Under the pieces are notes generated by a model. That model saw nothing but the letters and a program-made list of their open reading frames with translations, was not told the DNA's origin and ran no database searches. From Carettochelys insculpta (Eukaryota > Chordata > Testudines > Carettochelyidae), in assembly GCF_033958435.1 (NCBI RefSeq), contig NC_134141.1:99675001-99739000 (forward strand): a stretch of 64,000 bases of DNA, in the 5' to 3' direction. Below are positions 11,958 to 23,605 of this stretch, piece after piece; position 1 is the stretch's first letter; each line of letters starts with the position of its first letter. Made by a program: the position numbers and the translations under genes.

Positions 11958-12025
11958 TGTTGTATCATGCAAGCAAGGTACTAACAAACTTCAACAGAAC
12001 TTTATTAACAAAAATGCGCAGAGAC
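11958..12025 (-). repeat. 5' LTR remnant of the Gypsy element
   Basis: Begins TGTTGTATCATGCAAGC and runs in parallel with the 3' LTR at 6619 for about 60 bp, including 'actaacaaacttcaacag' and the inverted polyadenylation signal. Similarity then fades, so only part of this LTR survives or it has diverged strongly. Confidence 0.6.
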
Positions 12026-12387
12026 AGGGAGTACATTACTTTACATAGAGAACACTTTCCATGGCACTTTCTCTGCTGTTCCTGAAACCAGCAACACAAG
12101 TTGAACTGGCTGTATAAGTAAAGAGGAAGAAAAAAAAATCAGCTGGCTATGTACTGAACAGGAACATCATTTATTTGCAGGCTAGATAGAGTTATTTCCA
12201 TTACATTATTTAGGATGTGAATGCACTTTACTGAAATAGCTCTTAAAAATACTTCTCTGCTATTGCGTGAGTGTGAGGAAAAGACTGCGCTAACTTTCAG
12301 TGCTCAGTTTGCTGCTGCTGTGTTTTAGAAACAGCCTCAAAAATAAGCAGCAGTCAGAAATATATGTTACCAGGAGCAATGGAACAG
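12026..12387. other. Spacer, nothing recognised
   Basis: No gene or repeat identified between the LTR remnant and the next MITE. Confidence 0.5.
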
Positions 12388-12390
12388 TTA

Positions 12391-12828
12391 GGCTGTGTCA
12401 CAGTAGCCCGCTCCTTTTGGAAGGGGCATGTTAATGAGGGATTTCAGAAAATACTAGTGAGGTGCTGACATGAATGTGCAGCACCTCATTAGCATAATGG
12501 CAGCTGCGCGTGATTCAAAAGTGCCACTTTTGGAATGCACGCTACCTGGGTAGGTGCGGGGCTTTTGAAAGGACTGCCCTGACTTCGAAAGGCCTTTCTT
12601 CCTAAAACCAAATCGGACGAGGGGGCTTTCCAAATCAGGGCGTCCTTTTGAAAGGCCCCCCAGCTACACGAGCGGCCTGCATTTAGAAAGCGGCATTTTC
12701 AAATCGCGCACGGCTGCCATTATACTAATGAGGCGCTGCATACTCATGTCAGTGCCTCATTAGCATCTTCCAAAATCCCTCATTAGTGTGCCTCTTCCAA
12801 AAGGAGGGAGGCTAGTGTGGCCACAGCC
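12391..12828. mobile_element. Long-TIR Harbinger-type MITE (438 bp)
   Basis: Bounded by a perfect TTA target duplication (12388-12390 and 12829-12831). Both arms begin GGCTGTG and share 'ctccttttggaag', 'aatgagggattt' and 'cctcattag.ataatggcagc' in inverted order. The arms are clearly diverged, unlike the palindrome at 19251, so this copy looks older. No coding capacity. Confidence 0.8.
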
Positions 12829-13159
12829 TTAGTTACTTTAAATCAGTGAAACCAGAAACAAGTTTAGCAAAGTTATCACTTCTCCTCCCTATAGTATTGC
12901 TGATATGCTCCTTTAGTAACACACCCGGTACTACTTCTCCAAGCACAACTCAGATGCTAATAAGCATAGTAAGTGTTTTGCCCAAGCACATTTTTGCTTA
13001 ACACTGAAACCCTCTGAGCAGCTTTAAAACCATTTCACAACTGAGCAGCTCCCCTTAAGGTTGATAGGGAGTGTTGTGCACAAGTCCCCCTGCACAATTT
13101 GAGAGAGGCAAAGCTGGTTTTGATATTGGTATTTTATTTTATGATCATGGTAATATGGA

Positions 13160-13310
13160 CATATACACATCTCGTAAACCTGGAAGGAACCTTGAGAGGT
13201 CATAGAGTCCAGCCCCTGCACTCACAGCAGGACTTATCGCCATCCCTGACAGATTTTTTTTTTTAAACCTAACCTGCCTCAGACTCTTGGAACCTCCTGT
13301 TCTCCCACTT
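13160..13310 (-). mobile_element. CR1 LINE 3' end fragment
   Basis: 'acctggaaggaaccttgagaggtcatagagtccagcccctgcactcacagcaggac' is a characteristic CR1 3' region read on the minus strand; the same phrase recurs at 33300, 41895 and 44862 in this window. Confidence 0.75.
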
Positions 13311-13320
13311 ATTTCCATAT

Positions 13321-13985
13321 CAATTCATCATCATCCTCATCAATAACCTTGGGCTCAGCGCCCGTTGGTGTCTGATGTCTCTCTCACTATTTCTTTCCGT
13401 CTTTTCTTATCCCGTGAAGAGTGGCTTGGTGTCTGGAGACTAGCTCCGCACCAATCTACTACATCATCTACCCGTTCTCTGTGGGGTCTGCCTCTCCTAT
13501 TCGAACCGTCCATTATGCCGAATACCAGGGTCTTGATTTTTCATTCATTGTTCATTCTGCAAATATGTCCAAATAGTTGTAGCTTCCGTTTTATAACCTT
13601 CTGCAGCAGGTCCTCTTTCGGCTGTATCTTCCTATATAATTCCTCATTGGTGACCTTCTGCATCCATCCTATTCTCAGAATCTTTCTATAACAACTCCTT
13701 TCAAATGCCAACATTCTTCTTTTTGAGTCTTTCGTTATCACTCATGTCTCGCATCCATACAACATGCTGCTGAATACACACGTTTTCAAGACACCCAGCT
13801 TCGTTCTTAAGCTAATTGCTTTGCTTTTCCAGATCTTACCCATCGCCTTCAAACTCGCTCTTGCTTTTGCTATTCTAGTCACTATTTCCTTCTTACAGTC
13901 TAGATCATACATTATGTTGCTGCCCAGATATGTGAACTTCTCTATATTTTCTAGTTCAATACCATCCACACTGATCATGGATAAA
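13321..13985 (-). pseudogene. RTE-like LINE ORF2 C-terminal remnant
   Basis: The minus strand gives, in order, 'NIEKFTYLGSNIMYDLDCKK' (about 13945), 'TCVFSSMLYGCET' (about 13760), 'AFERSCYRKILRIGWMQKVT' (about 13720) and 'LFGHICRM' (about 13560). 'RRGRP' and 'DDVVDWCGA'-like residues follow further on. This is the post-RT tail typical of RTE-type and related non-LTR endonuclease/RT polyproteins. A stop separates the two main frames at about 13742. It ends in GAT-rich repeats (minus strand, about 13325-13345), a known trait of RTE tails. The clade call is tentative. Confidence 0.7.
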
Positions 13986-16962
13986 AATGCCTGTAATATG
14001 CGTCAGTCACCTCTTGAGTTCCTCCTAGCCACTGAGGTTAGTGCTGCTGTACTTTTCCTGCCCAGCACCCACTGCTGGTTGCCAGCTGACCTTGCCAGTT
14101 CTTCCAGGGCTTAGCCCTCTGGCCAACTCACAACGTCCAGATGAGCCCCTTCCAGAGTATCAGAGTCCAATAACTGATAACTATTTGCGCTCACTAGCTT
14201 TTTTCCTCTCCAACTTCAGGTTTTTTAAATTCAGCTCTTTATTCAGTATCCAAGGTAAGGCCTGTCCCTTACTTCAGGTTCATAGCAGTTTGCCTGTGAC
14301 TAGTAGGAGAACTCAAGCCTACCCAGAACTCTAGGTTTTAGCTCAGAGAACCTGGAAACAGCAATTACACACTGCTTCATTTCAGTTGCTACTTCTTCCC
14401 TAGCCCTCTCCCTCTCTGGCCCCTTTTAGTTTCACCCTTAGTTCAGGAGTAACATTTTCAGGTCCTTTTTTCCCTGCAAACCCAGATATCCAAAAAGCAG
14501 GAAGAAAAAACTCTGGTTATTCCTCAATCACTTTGACCTAGGAGCACTTTTCCTTATGCCTCTAGCCCTCACAGCTGCACCAGACATTTTTATTAGTGCC
14601 TTCTGGAGTCCGATTGTGTGGTTCCATAAGGCCCCTCTAGGCAAGCCTGGAGGACTCACTTTTGCTGTTCCTTATCTGTAACTTCATTACTTCAGTAGAG
14701 GGGAGGACTGTAGTAGGAATACAGGACCTGTTGTAGGAAGCTGGAAAGGCCAGGTATAATCTGTCACAATTCTACTCTCAGTTCCTTTGTGCTATTAACA
14801 GTAAACATATGTAAGAATACAATAACAGGTGTTCATGTATAAGATGAGTGATTGTTGATTTAAAGGAACCCGACAGAAATACCATTGCTACTGTTTTTGG
14901 GTTTGGGGAAAAGAAGGTGTTTGAGGCTGTTAGCTTTTTATCCTCATTTAAAAAAAAACTTTTTTGATCTGTCGTTTTCTTTTTAAAACCCTCAAAAGCA
15001 GAGATCTTAGAGAAATTTGCCATATTAAAAAAGCAATATTAGATAAAGAAGAGTTCAACCCTAGAAAGCCTTAATGGTATAACCCACCTTCAGATCACCC
15101 AAAGGCCATAACAGAGGAAACAAGAGAAGCGAAAAAGGAATGTGGGGAAGAGAAAGAGAGAGAGAGAGAATAAGCAAAATTGTTCTGCAAAATTGAATTG
15201 GTCTCAGCATCAGAAAAGAGTCTGTGTTGTGTGCACTGTTCCTGACCAGTAGCAATGGGTCAAATGAAAAGTCAAGTGCAGATTCATGCTTTGCAGTATT
15301 GTCCGACATCAGGCAGATGGCTTTGTTCTAAGGCCATTGAATCACATCGGTAATCTTCTTTACTTGAAATAGTGAAGAATCTCATTAGCCTGTCTCTTCT
15401 GGCTTCTGCAGCTCCATAGCTCCTTCTGTCTGACTCCGGAGAGGTGTTGATGAGTTCTGGAGGGAGGAGAAAAATGGTTGTGATAATGCTTGACCTTGAC
15501 AGCATGATAGCAAAATAAAACCAAATGGGGTCTCCAGGCATAGCTTGTAGAAACCTGGGTGAAGGAATACATTTTGAAACAGTCTAGGACAAAGTGAATT
15601 CTCACTGACACCCATACAATACACTGAAGAATTAGGTTGCATGGATATAAGAATATGGCCATTTTTATTTAATCTATTTTTGTAGAGTCCCACATAAGTT
15701 GATACAGTAAATAGAAATTTAAGTGATGTATTTACATATCCAGATCAGATTCAGCTTTGGAATGTTGTCTCACTAGCCTCCATGCAAAAATAGGTTCATT
15801 TGCCCTCCTAAATATCCTGATACAAATCCAAGATGGCAATGTTGTGAATGAGCAGAAATAGATTCAAAGTCTGTTTAATTTGCTCATTACTTTGGGAAAG
15901 CAGATGAATGTCATTACCAAACATCTGCATAGTTGATATGCAGACAGAAATTAAAATGAGCATTTTCTTATGAGTTAAATTAATCATTCCAGCCTATAAC
16001 TAAGAAAATGGAAAAGAAGACTAGTGGTTGTCTTCTTTCTGGGTTTCCTTTATCATGGCACACTAAGCCTTACAAGTAAAAATAAGCCTTTTTCCCAAGT
16101 GTCAATTATCTCTACCCATACACTGAATCATTAAAATTAGAAAATATAGAAGTAATTTTTCTTAGAAAAGGGCTCTCAATCTAGGCTGTGTTTGGTGGAT
16201 GCAGTATGATATTAGGCTCTCTCGCAGGTCCAGAGAGGCTCGGGCCATTTCCAGCTTTTCAGGCCCATCGCCATAATAAAAATAAAAAAAAGTTGATCCA
16301 TGAAAACAAAATAAGGCACCAAACTGAGTGAAGCATAGTTTGATATTTTTTATTTAACAAACTTTTCTAGCCTTTTTCTGTGTAAATGTGTTAATTATTC
16401 AGGGATGTACAAACAATCTGAGGCCCCCTTTTGAGCTTGGAAAGGACAAATGGCCCTCCTGGCCCTGTATGACACACCCAAATACATAACTGCACCAGAC
16501 ATTTTGTACCCACACTTCATTGTAGACATTATCATATTCTGTCCTTTAGAAAACTAAGTACAAACTTTTAAGGCACAGACAGGTACTCAGACACCTGAAT
16601 GATAATGTCTTCACAGTTCACTGATGGCACAATTAGTTCCAAGTATAAAACTTCATCCACAAAAATAGTGAACATTTTAAAACCAGGTCCTTTTAATATT
16701 GGTATCACCTTGAGACTGGCTAGCGCTAAGACCAATAAAAAATAAACGTGTTCTTAAATGTTGTCCTTAAAAAAGATATTTTCCTTACCTGTGGATTTAG
16801 TCCACTTGCAAATGTTTTAAGTACAATCAGTTAGCTAGACTGTACCTATTGCTCTGCTGAAGTGAAGTTCCATGGAGGGACATTCATGGATAACTGGTAA
16901 GAGCCAGAACAGCCCGAATCCCCAAACTGCAGTGGGCCTCCATCTGCCCCACACCTTTAACA
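13986..16962. other. Non-coding spacer, possible unclassified repeats
   Basis: No gene seen. The interval about 14040-14760 is unusually pyrimidine-rich and could be an old LTR or other interspersed repeat, but I find no termini. 15060-15700 has overlapping short minus-strand frames without motifs. Confidence 0.45.
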
Positions 16963-16970
16963 GGTTAACC

Positions 16971-17699
16971 CAGGGGTCAGCAGCCCGCAGCTCCAGAGCT
17001 GCATGTGGCTCTTTGGGGAGTCACTTGCAGTTCCAAGAGCTGCTGCCGCTGACTACTCTTGTGGTTCTGGAGGCTGCCGCCGCTTAACCAAAAACACTAA
17101 CTTCAGTTGCCTGCCATTAGGCCAACTGAACTTAGGTTCTTCTTTAAGCGGCAGCAGCTGGAGCTGCTCAACAGTCATCTGTGTCAGGGCAGGGAGACCT
17201 GGAAGTGAAAGCTGGCAGGTCAAGGAGCCACCCCATGTGGGCGGTAGTCTAAGCCAGCCGGAGAGCTGTGGGGGAGAGGCAGCCGAGCCTGCCCCTGCCA
17301 GAGCCATGCAGCCATGCTACGAAGCAGCGAGGCAGCCACAGAGGAGCTGCGTGTGCTGAGGTGAGTTAATCCTGGGGATGGGTGGGGAGGAGGTTGGGGC
17401 TCAAACAGGTTAAGCCTGGAGGTGGAAGATGGGTTTCCAAGATGAGGGGGTTTAAAGCCTGGGGATAAGGGGCAGATTTGGGGGCTGAGACAGGTAAAAC
17501 CTGGAGATGGGGTAACAGCCTTCTAACTCATAGAAATCATTGTGTGTGTACTGTTCTTAAAATAGGGGTGACAAAAAGTGCGGTTTGATGTTATTTATTG
17601 ACTGTCTCATATTTACATGCATTGCAGCTCTTGTAGGACTGATTTTGTAGCTGAATTTGAAAAAATGGCTCATCTTGATATTTCGGTTGCAGACCCCTG
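16971..17699. mobile_element. hAT-type non-autonomous element with perfect 8 bp TSD
   Basis: Termini CAGGGGTCAGCAGCCCGC and, inverted at the right, CAGGGGTCTGCAACCG define the element. It is flanked by a perfect 8 bp duplication GGTTAACC (16963-16970 and 17700-17707), itself a palindrome. Length is 729 bp. The interior holds GC-rich sequence with chance frames on both strands but no hAT dimerisation or zinc-finger motif. Confidence 0.9.
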
Positions 17700-17707
17700 G
17701 GTTAACC

Positions 17708-19247
17708 AATTAAACAGGATTTTACATCCCTAGTTCCATCCCTAGTTCCATGTACATACTAACATTCCAGTAATGTCAAAGAATCTTAATAGAATATTTG
17801 GTTCAGTGTAAGTCCAGCATTAAATAGTCTTAATGATCACAATAGCCCAAAATAATACTGAATTTTTATTTATCGTCTTTCAGAACCAATTTGGTGTAAG
17901 GGACAGCATACAAGCTGCTGCAAACCATGCTTCATCAATGACTAAAACCCTCATCTAGAGTGACTACCTATTTAGAAAATGATAAATTATTCATTTCCTA
18001 GGCTACTTCAATAGAGAACTTCTTCTAAGCAGAATCTGACAGTTATGCTGACTTTTGCCTAACATGTGGCAATTTTGTAATGGGAACTGTATCTCCTAAG
18101 AACTGAATCAAGTACTGGATTTATTTTGTGCTTGGTTGCAATTTAATTCTCCTTTGGCCTAAGAAGAAGGGAGTAGAACCTTGTGCAATAGAGACAGGAG
18201 AATTTCTCTGAGTGCTTCCCTCTGGTTTTTCCCATAGTAGAGAAACTGTATTGGGCCTGAGAGCTCTCCTAAAATGTATAGTGTATGAGCAATGGGAAGC
18301 CATGAAACACCAGTGGGGTATTAAATGGGGGAGAAAGGAACTGCTAGAATGAACATACATGTGTGCAAGTATAGAGGCTGGAACACACTGAAAGTTGCCA
18401 GTGTCAAGTGTTTAAACTACGCTAAAAGACCCTCATGATAGTTATCATAAACATCCTCCTGTAAACACTCAGATTTCCCAGACACAGCTTTGAATATGAC
18501 AGTAAACATACTTCTGAGATGTTCCAGTGTATACATACCTTTTTGCAGCAAAGCTCAAGAAAGGCATGAAATAAGTGTACAGTTACATTGCTTGTTTAGT
18601 GTCTCAACAAGAAATATGATAATTACATTGCTAAGTAGCTTTACTGCAAACACAGAAATTAAAAGCAGAGTTAAAAATACAAGCATATTTCTTAAAATGA
18701 TACTTCAGTACAGTAACAGCTGTTGTTGCACAATTCTATGGATATCAGCATACTGAAGCAATTCTTTTGCTGCAAAACTGCAACAACAAACCTTCTGCAA
18801 GGTTGAGATGGTCCCTAAAAGGCAGGACATTTTGTATCTGGCCTGAGTTGACATTTACCAAAAATTATTCCCAGCCGATGGCTATTAGATGGCATACATA
18901 AACTGATTTCTTTTTTTCTCAGTGAAGTACCCAAGGGACAAAGAGCTGTATCTCTAAAACAGTCATTGGCATTGGCATGAATGTGTTCCCTCACTAGAAG
19001 TGTATTAATAATGCGGTTGTAATTCAGCCTAGTAAAGAGGGGTAAGCACGAGGGTGAGACACTACTTAAATTCCAGTTAAGTCATGAGAGTTGGAGTGAA
19101 TTTCCTCCAAAGAGCATTAACTATCCCAACCCATAAAAATGGTCTTTCTAGATCAAGTGGGAGAGACATGCACATGAGAAAGCATGGCATATCAATGTCT
19201 GTTTCCTTGCTGTGGCTATTCTATGATACACAGACAATACATTTCTC
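17708..19247. other. AT-rich spacer, nothing recognised
   Basis: No gene, RNA or repeat family identified. Confidence 0.55.
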
Positions 19248-19250
19248 TAG

Positions 19251-19712
19251 GGCTGTGTCTACACGTGCCCCAAACTTCGAAATGGCCATGCAAATGGCCA
19301 TTTCGAAGTTTACTAATGAAGCGCTGAAATGCATATTCAGCGCTTCATTAGCATGCGGGCGGCAGCGGCGCTTCGAAATTGACGAGCCTTGCTGCCGCGC
19401 GGCGCGTCCAGACGGGGCTCCTTTTCGAAAGGGCCCCGCCTACTTCGAAGTCCCCTTATTCCATGGGAATGGAATTACCTTATTATTACCTTATTCCATG
19501 GGAATAAGGGGACTTCGAAGTAGGCGGGGCCCTTTCGAAAAGGAGCCCCGTCTGGACGCGCCGCGCGGCGGCAAGGCTCATCAATTTCGAAGCGCCGCTG
19601 CCGCCCGCATGCTAATGAAGCGCTGAATATGCATTTCAGCGCTTCATTAGTAAACTTCGAAATGGCCATTTGCATGGCCATTTCGAAGTTTGGGGCACGT
19701 GTAGACACAGCC
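19251..19712. mobile_element. Near-perfect palindromic Harbinger-type MITE (462 bp)
   Basis: Flanked by a TAG duplication (19248-19250 and 19713-19715). The two arms of about 215 bp are reverse complements with about two mismatches that I can find (near 19382-19395 against 19568-19582). The loop is a short 'ttccatgggaatggaattacc' segment. Each arm contains further self-complementary blocks (aatggccat...atggccatt and gcgctgaa...ttcagcgc). The palindrome explains why the same protein frame appears on both strands here. Ends match the GGCTGTGTCTACACGTG terminus of the other Harbinger elements. Confidence 0.9.
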
Positions 19713-19900
19713 TAGGACTGTTAGCCTAATGCTTTCCATTTGTGCTATTCTGTTCAGTCATAAATAGATTCATGCACACAAAATAGATTAAGGGAAAAAA
19801 ATTTGCCCTTCAGAATCTTTCCTGACTGTTCATTAAATATCTAACAAGACTATTCCTCCACCCAAATGTATTATGAATGCAATAGAATGAAATTTTGAAT

Positions 19901-20562
19901 GGCCACGTCTACACGTGCACGCTACTTCGAAATAGCACCCGTCACGGCTACACATGTTGGGCGCTATTTCGAAGTTGAAATTGACGTTAGGCAGCAAGAC
20001 GTCGAAGTCGCTAACCCCATGAGGGGATGGGAATAGCGCCCTACTTCGAAGTTGAACGTCGAAGTAGGGCACTTGTAGACGATCCGTGTCCCGCAACATC
20101 GAAATAGCGGGGTCCGCCATGGCGGCCATCAGCTGAGGGGTTGAGAGACGCTCTCTCTCCAGCCCCTGCGGGGCTCTATGGTCACCGTGTGCAGCAGCCC
20201 TTAGCCCAGGGCTTCTGGCTGCTGCTGCTGCAGCTGGGGATCCATGCTGCATGCACAGGGTCTGCAACCAGTTGTCGGCTCTGTGGATCTTGTGTTGTTT
20301 AGTGCAAGTGTGTCTGGGAGGGGCCCTTTAAGGGAGCAGCTTGCTTTTGAGTCCGCCCTGTGACCCTGTCTGCAGCTGTTCCTGGCACCCTTATTTCGAT
20401 GTGTGCTACTTTGGCGTGTAGACGTTCCCTCACAGCGCCTATTTCAATGTGGTGCTGCCCAACGTCGAAGTTGAATGTCGACGTTGCCAGCCCTGGAGGA
20501 TGTGTAGACATTATTCATCGAAATAGACTATTTCGATGTAGCATGCACGTGTAGACGTAGCC
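19901..20562 (+). mobile_element. Non-autonomous PIF/Harbinger element (internal-deletion derivative)
   Basis: Ends GGCCACGTCTACACGTGCA and, inverted, GGCTACGTCTACACGTGCA. Internally it is almost colinear with the copy at 8227-8936 and with both ends of the full-length element at 49436-54222. The flanking triplets are AAT and ATT, so the target duplication is not clean. The minus-strand open frame 20267-19833 parallels that of the 8227 copy. Confidence 0.85.
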
Positions 20563-22602
20563 ATTAAGAAAAATATTTTATTGCCAATCAGAAAAGAATC
20601 CCATGGAACTAAATACACAAAATAGTAATGTTATCTGCTGTACCAACTTAACTCCTATTAACAGTGATGAGAAATACATACATCAAGAGAACGGGCACAA
20701 ACTAGAAAAGCTAGACTGTGAGTGGAGGTTTCATTTTTTTAAAGTTTTTAGAAACACCATTAAAGATGCTCCTACTCTCAGTTTCTAATTCTCCACATAA
20801 ACTATGTGAATCTGCAAAACACTCTTGATTTGTGGACCTGAAACTATAAAATAGAACCTTTGCTTTCATTTGACAAAAAAAGAAAATTTAGTGTCTAGCT
20901 CTTCCCTTTGAGAAGGGAGGCTTGAGAAACTGTGAAAACAGCAAGCAGTCATGTGGTACCTTAGATACTAGGTCATGAGATCACGTGGGTAAAACCCACC
21001 ATCACCAGTGTACATCCATCACTACTATATTTTTCTAAAACACTGCATGATGTTTACATACCCCTTCACAGTTAGCCTGGTCTGGGCTTTTGGATCTAGC
21101 AAAATCATAGGTAATAATCTCTAGAATTTTGGAAAGATCCTCTGCTCAGATCACACCTAGAAATGGAAATACCACCAAATATACTGCTGATAGCACACCA
21201 GGAGGTCCACTGTCCATATCAGCCACCTGTCTATGACTGAAAAAGCTCTTCTGCTGAGATGACAGCATGATCTCTGGCCATAAAGACGCCCTTGGAGTCA
21301 GGTGTCAATATTATATGTCAGATGCTGAGGTGGTACCTGAGCTGCCTGTACGTTTACTGTCAGTTCCATCAGCATAGATGACTGTCTTCTCCTTCAGGTG
21401 GCCAGTCTGCTAATGTTTTCAAAAGTCAGGAGAAAACAGTGTTTTCTGCAAAGTTAAGAGAGATTCCTGGTTTTCAGGAAAAACACGATTACCCTGTGTA
21501 TTATAAGAATGGCGATTGTGTGGTTCATTCTCATTAATGGCATAGGAGCATGGGCACAAGAGACAGGTGTGGTGGCGGTGGAAGGGCATGTTGGCTGTAG
21601 GGTTTCAGCAGGGAAGGAGTTGCCATTATGGGGATGGACTCTTAAGTTTTCCTGCAAGCATTTTCTTCCAGTGCCTAGGGTTTTAACAAAAACTAATCTC
21701 ATGATACTCTTGGTAAATTCATGAGACCTGTCAATACTGCTTGATTTCTGTGCTGGTAAGTGCTGGGAGCACACAACTGACAATACAAGCAGAGCCTCTG
21801 GGAATGTGAATGTTAAGGGAAAGTGTATTAATGTTTGTCACTGCTGTGGTGTATTGAAAACTGTGTTAAAATAGTGACTAATTACTCTAAATTTTCAGAG
21901 GGTTTCTGAGACTTGCTTACAGAGTATAAAGGATTTGCATTTCCTGGTCATTTCAGACCTCAGCAAAAATATAATCCCTTCAGGATTAACATCTTTTGTG
22001 TTTATTGTTATGATACATTTTCAAGGACAATACAGCTACAGGAAAGGTTATCTTCAGCTATAATTTAATACCTCTCTTTGCAAGTATATGCTACTTGATA
22101 ATATTTACATCCATTTTAGCATATCTCAGCACTTCTGTTAGAAGTTAAATGCACCAATTGTTTAAACATATTACTGTAAAAGATGTATGGAAAAATGCAA
22201 TATAGAATTTCAAAATAAAAAGACAACAAAAGAATTCATGAAATTCCTGGGCACTTGTCAGTCTTGTGGCTCATGGTTTTACATTGTTTTGTTGTTGCAA
22301 CATTCAGCTCTGCAGATATACTGGAATACGGAGATGGATTAAATAATTGGGAAAAATATTTGTTTTATGTCATTGTGAGTATAAATAGAGACTCTGATGA
22401 GAAAAAAGTCATTACAGAATTCTTTAGCTCCTTGTGATACCCCTTGGAGCTAACAAGTTTAGAACTAATAATCATGGAGGAAAACGAGCAGTCAAGTTAA
22501 CTTTAAATCATGGAGGGAGCCTTTGTTAGCAGAATGTTATATTGTCAGGTAAAATTATTGGTAGAGGTATTACCATCCCCCCCACACCTCCAATGCCTTC
22601 TT
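20563..22602. other. AT-rich spacer, nothing recognised
   Basis: No gene or repeat family identified; only short motif-free frames. Confidence 0.5.
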
Positions 22603-23324
22603 GGCTATGTCTACACTACAGCGATCTGTTGACAGAAGTTACTGTTGGAAGAGATCTTCTGGAAAAACTTCTGTTGACAGATCATGTCCACACACAAAAG
22701 CAGATGAAAAGCGCAATCCACTCTGTGGACAGAAAGTGGCCAGATTGCCTGGGTGCTTTCTTGACAGAATGGCCAACTGAAAGCCCAGCAAATAGGGTTG
22801 CCTGCTGAACTGGAAGCCCTGTCTGTCAACAGAGGGCCCCCCGAACATCTACATGGATTTTTTTGTCCACAGAAGCTGTTAAGGTGTTCTTCCTGATCAT
22901 GGAGAGGCAGAACATTGTTGGTAGAAGTGTCAAGATTTGTCAACTGACTGTCAACAAAACACATTATGTGTAGACGCTCCATGAGTTTTGTCAACAAAAC
23001 CTGGTTTTGACAACAAAATTCTCTAGTGTAGCTCAACAAGAAGTCCTGTGGCACCTTACAGACTGACAGATATTTTGGAGCATAAGCTTTTGTGGGCAAA
23101 GAACCACTTCATCACATGCATGAGTGTGGGGGTGGGGTGGGTTCCAGAAAGCTATTTAAAGAGTGGGGTCCCAGTAAAAGGGAGGATCAGAGCTGACAAG
23201 GTCTATTCAGTGAAAGCTTATGCTCCAAAATGTCTCTTAGTCTGTAAGGTGCCATAGGATTTGTTGTTCTCGAAGGTACAGACAAACATAGCTACCTCTC
23301 TGGTTCTAGTGTAGATGTGGCCCC
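22603..23324. mobile_element. Harbinger-like MITE, host of a Penelope-like insertion
   Basis: The left end GGCTATGTCTACACTACAG and the right end (inverted GGCCACATCTACACTAGAAC) are terminal repeats of the same general type as the other MITEs. The body is rich in 'tctgttgacag'/'tgtcaacaaa' inverted segments, a subtype distinct from the TTCGAAGT-rich ones. It is split by the insertion at 23032-23304. Confidence 0.7.
23032..23304 (-). mobile_element. Penelope-like element terminal fragment, nested in a MITE
   Basis: Contains 'gtcctgtggcaccttacagactgacag', 'gagcataagcttttgtgggcaaagaaccacttcatc' and the mirrored 'ggtgccataggatttgttgttctcgaaggtacagac', the recurrent terminal sequence of Penelope-like elements in turtle genomes as I remember it. 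It is flanked by a 10 bp duplication tctagtgtag (23022-23031 and 23305-23314), so it inserted into the older MITE. Confidence 0.75.
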
Positions 23325-23605
23325 TATGAAGAAGAGTCAAGATTCTCCGGATGCCATTTTATCTGGTACAGTGAAAAAATGCCAGTGGATAATTTGTTTT
23401 CTTTCTTGAGTGAATTTGGTTCTTGTGCTAATGACTAATAAAATATACTTGAGCCTGGCAAAGTGTGGGTGGATGCTGTACAACTAATTAACCATATCTC
23501 AGTTCTGAGTGGCACTGCACTTCCTATTCTAGACCTTTATATCTCTTGACTAGAGTCAGCTGAACACCTTGACCCGTGTATTGATTATGTTACCATTCTA
23601 TAGAG

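Larger units (their letters stand above)
6619..12025 (-). mobile_element. Decayed Ty3/Gypsy LTR retrotransposon, interrupted by two DNA transposons
   Basis: The minus strand carries, in the expected order, gag/protease remnants, reverse transcriptase, RNase H, the integrase zinc finger, integrase core and integrase C-terminus, all broken by stops and frameshifts. A similar segment starting TGTTGTAT(T/C) occurs at both ends (6619 and 11958). It contains AATAAA on the minus strand near the LTR 3' edge, and at 6819-6840 a polypurine tract (minus strand) abuts the LTR end. Insertions at 8227-8936 and 10491-11284 split it. Excluding these it is about 3.9 kb, short for a Gypsy element, with gag mostly missing. 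It is a genomic fossil. Confidence 0.85.

Noticed and set aside
19084..19626. 180-codon plus-strand frame
   Set aside because: It runs into the palindromic MITE, and the same peptide appears inverted on the other strand.
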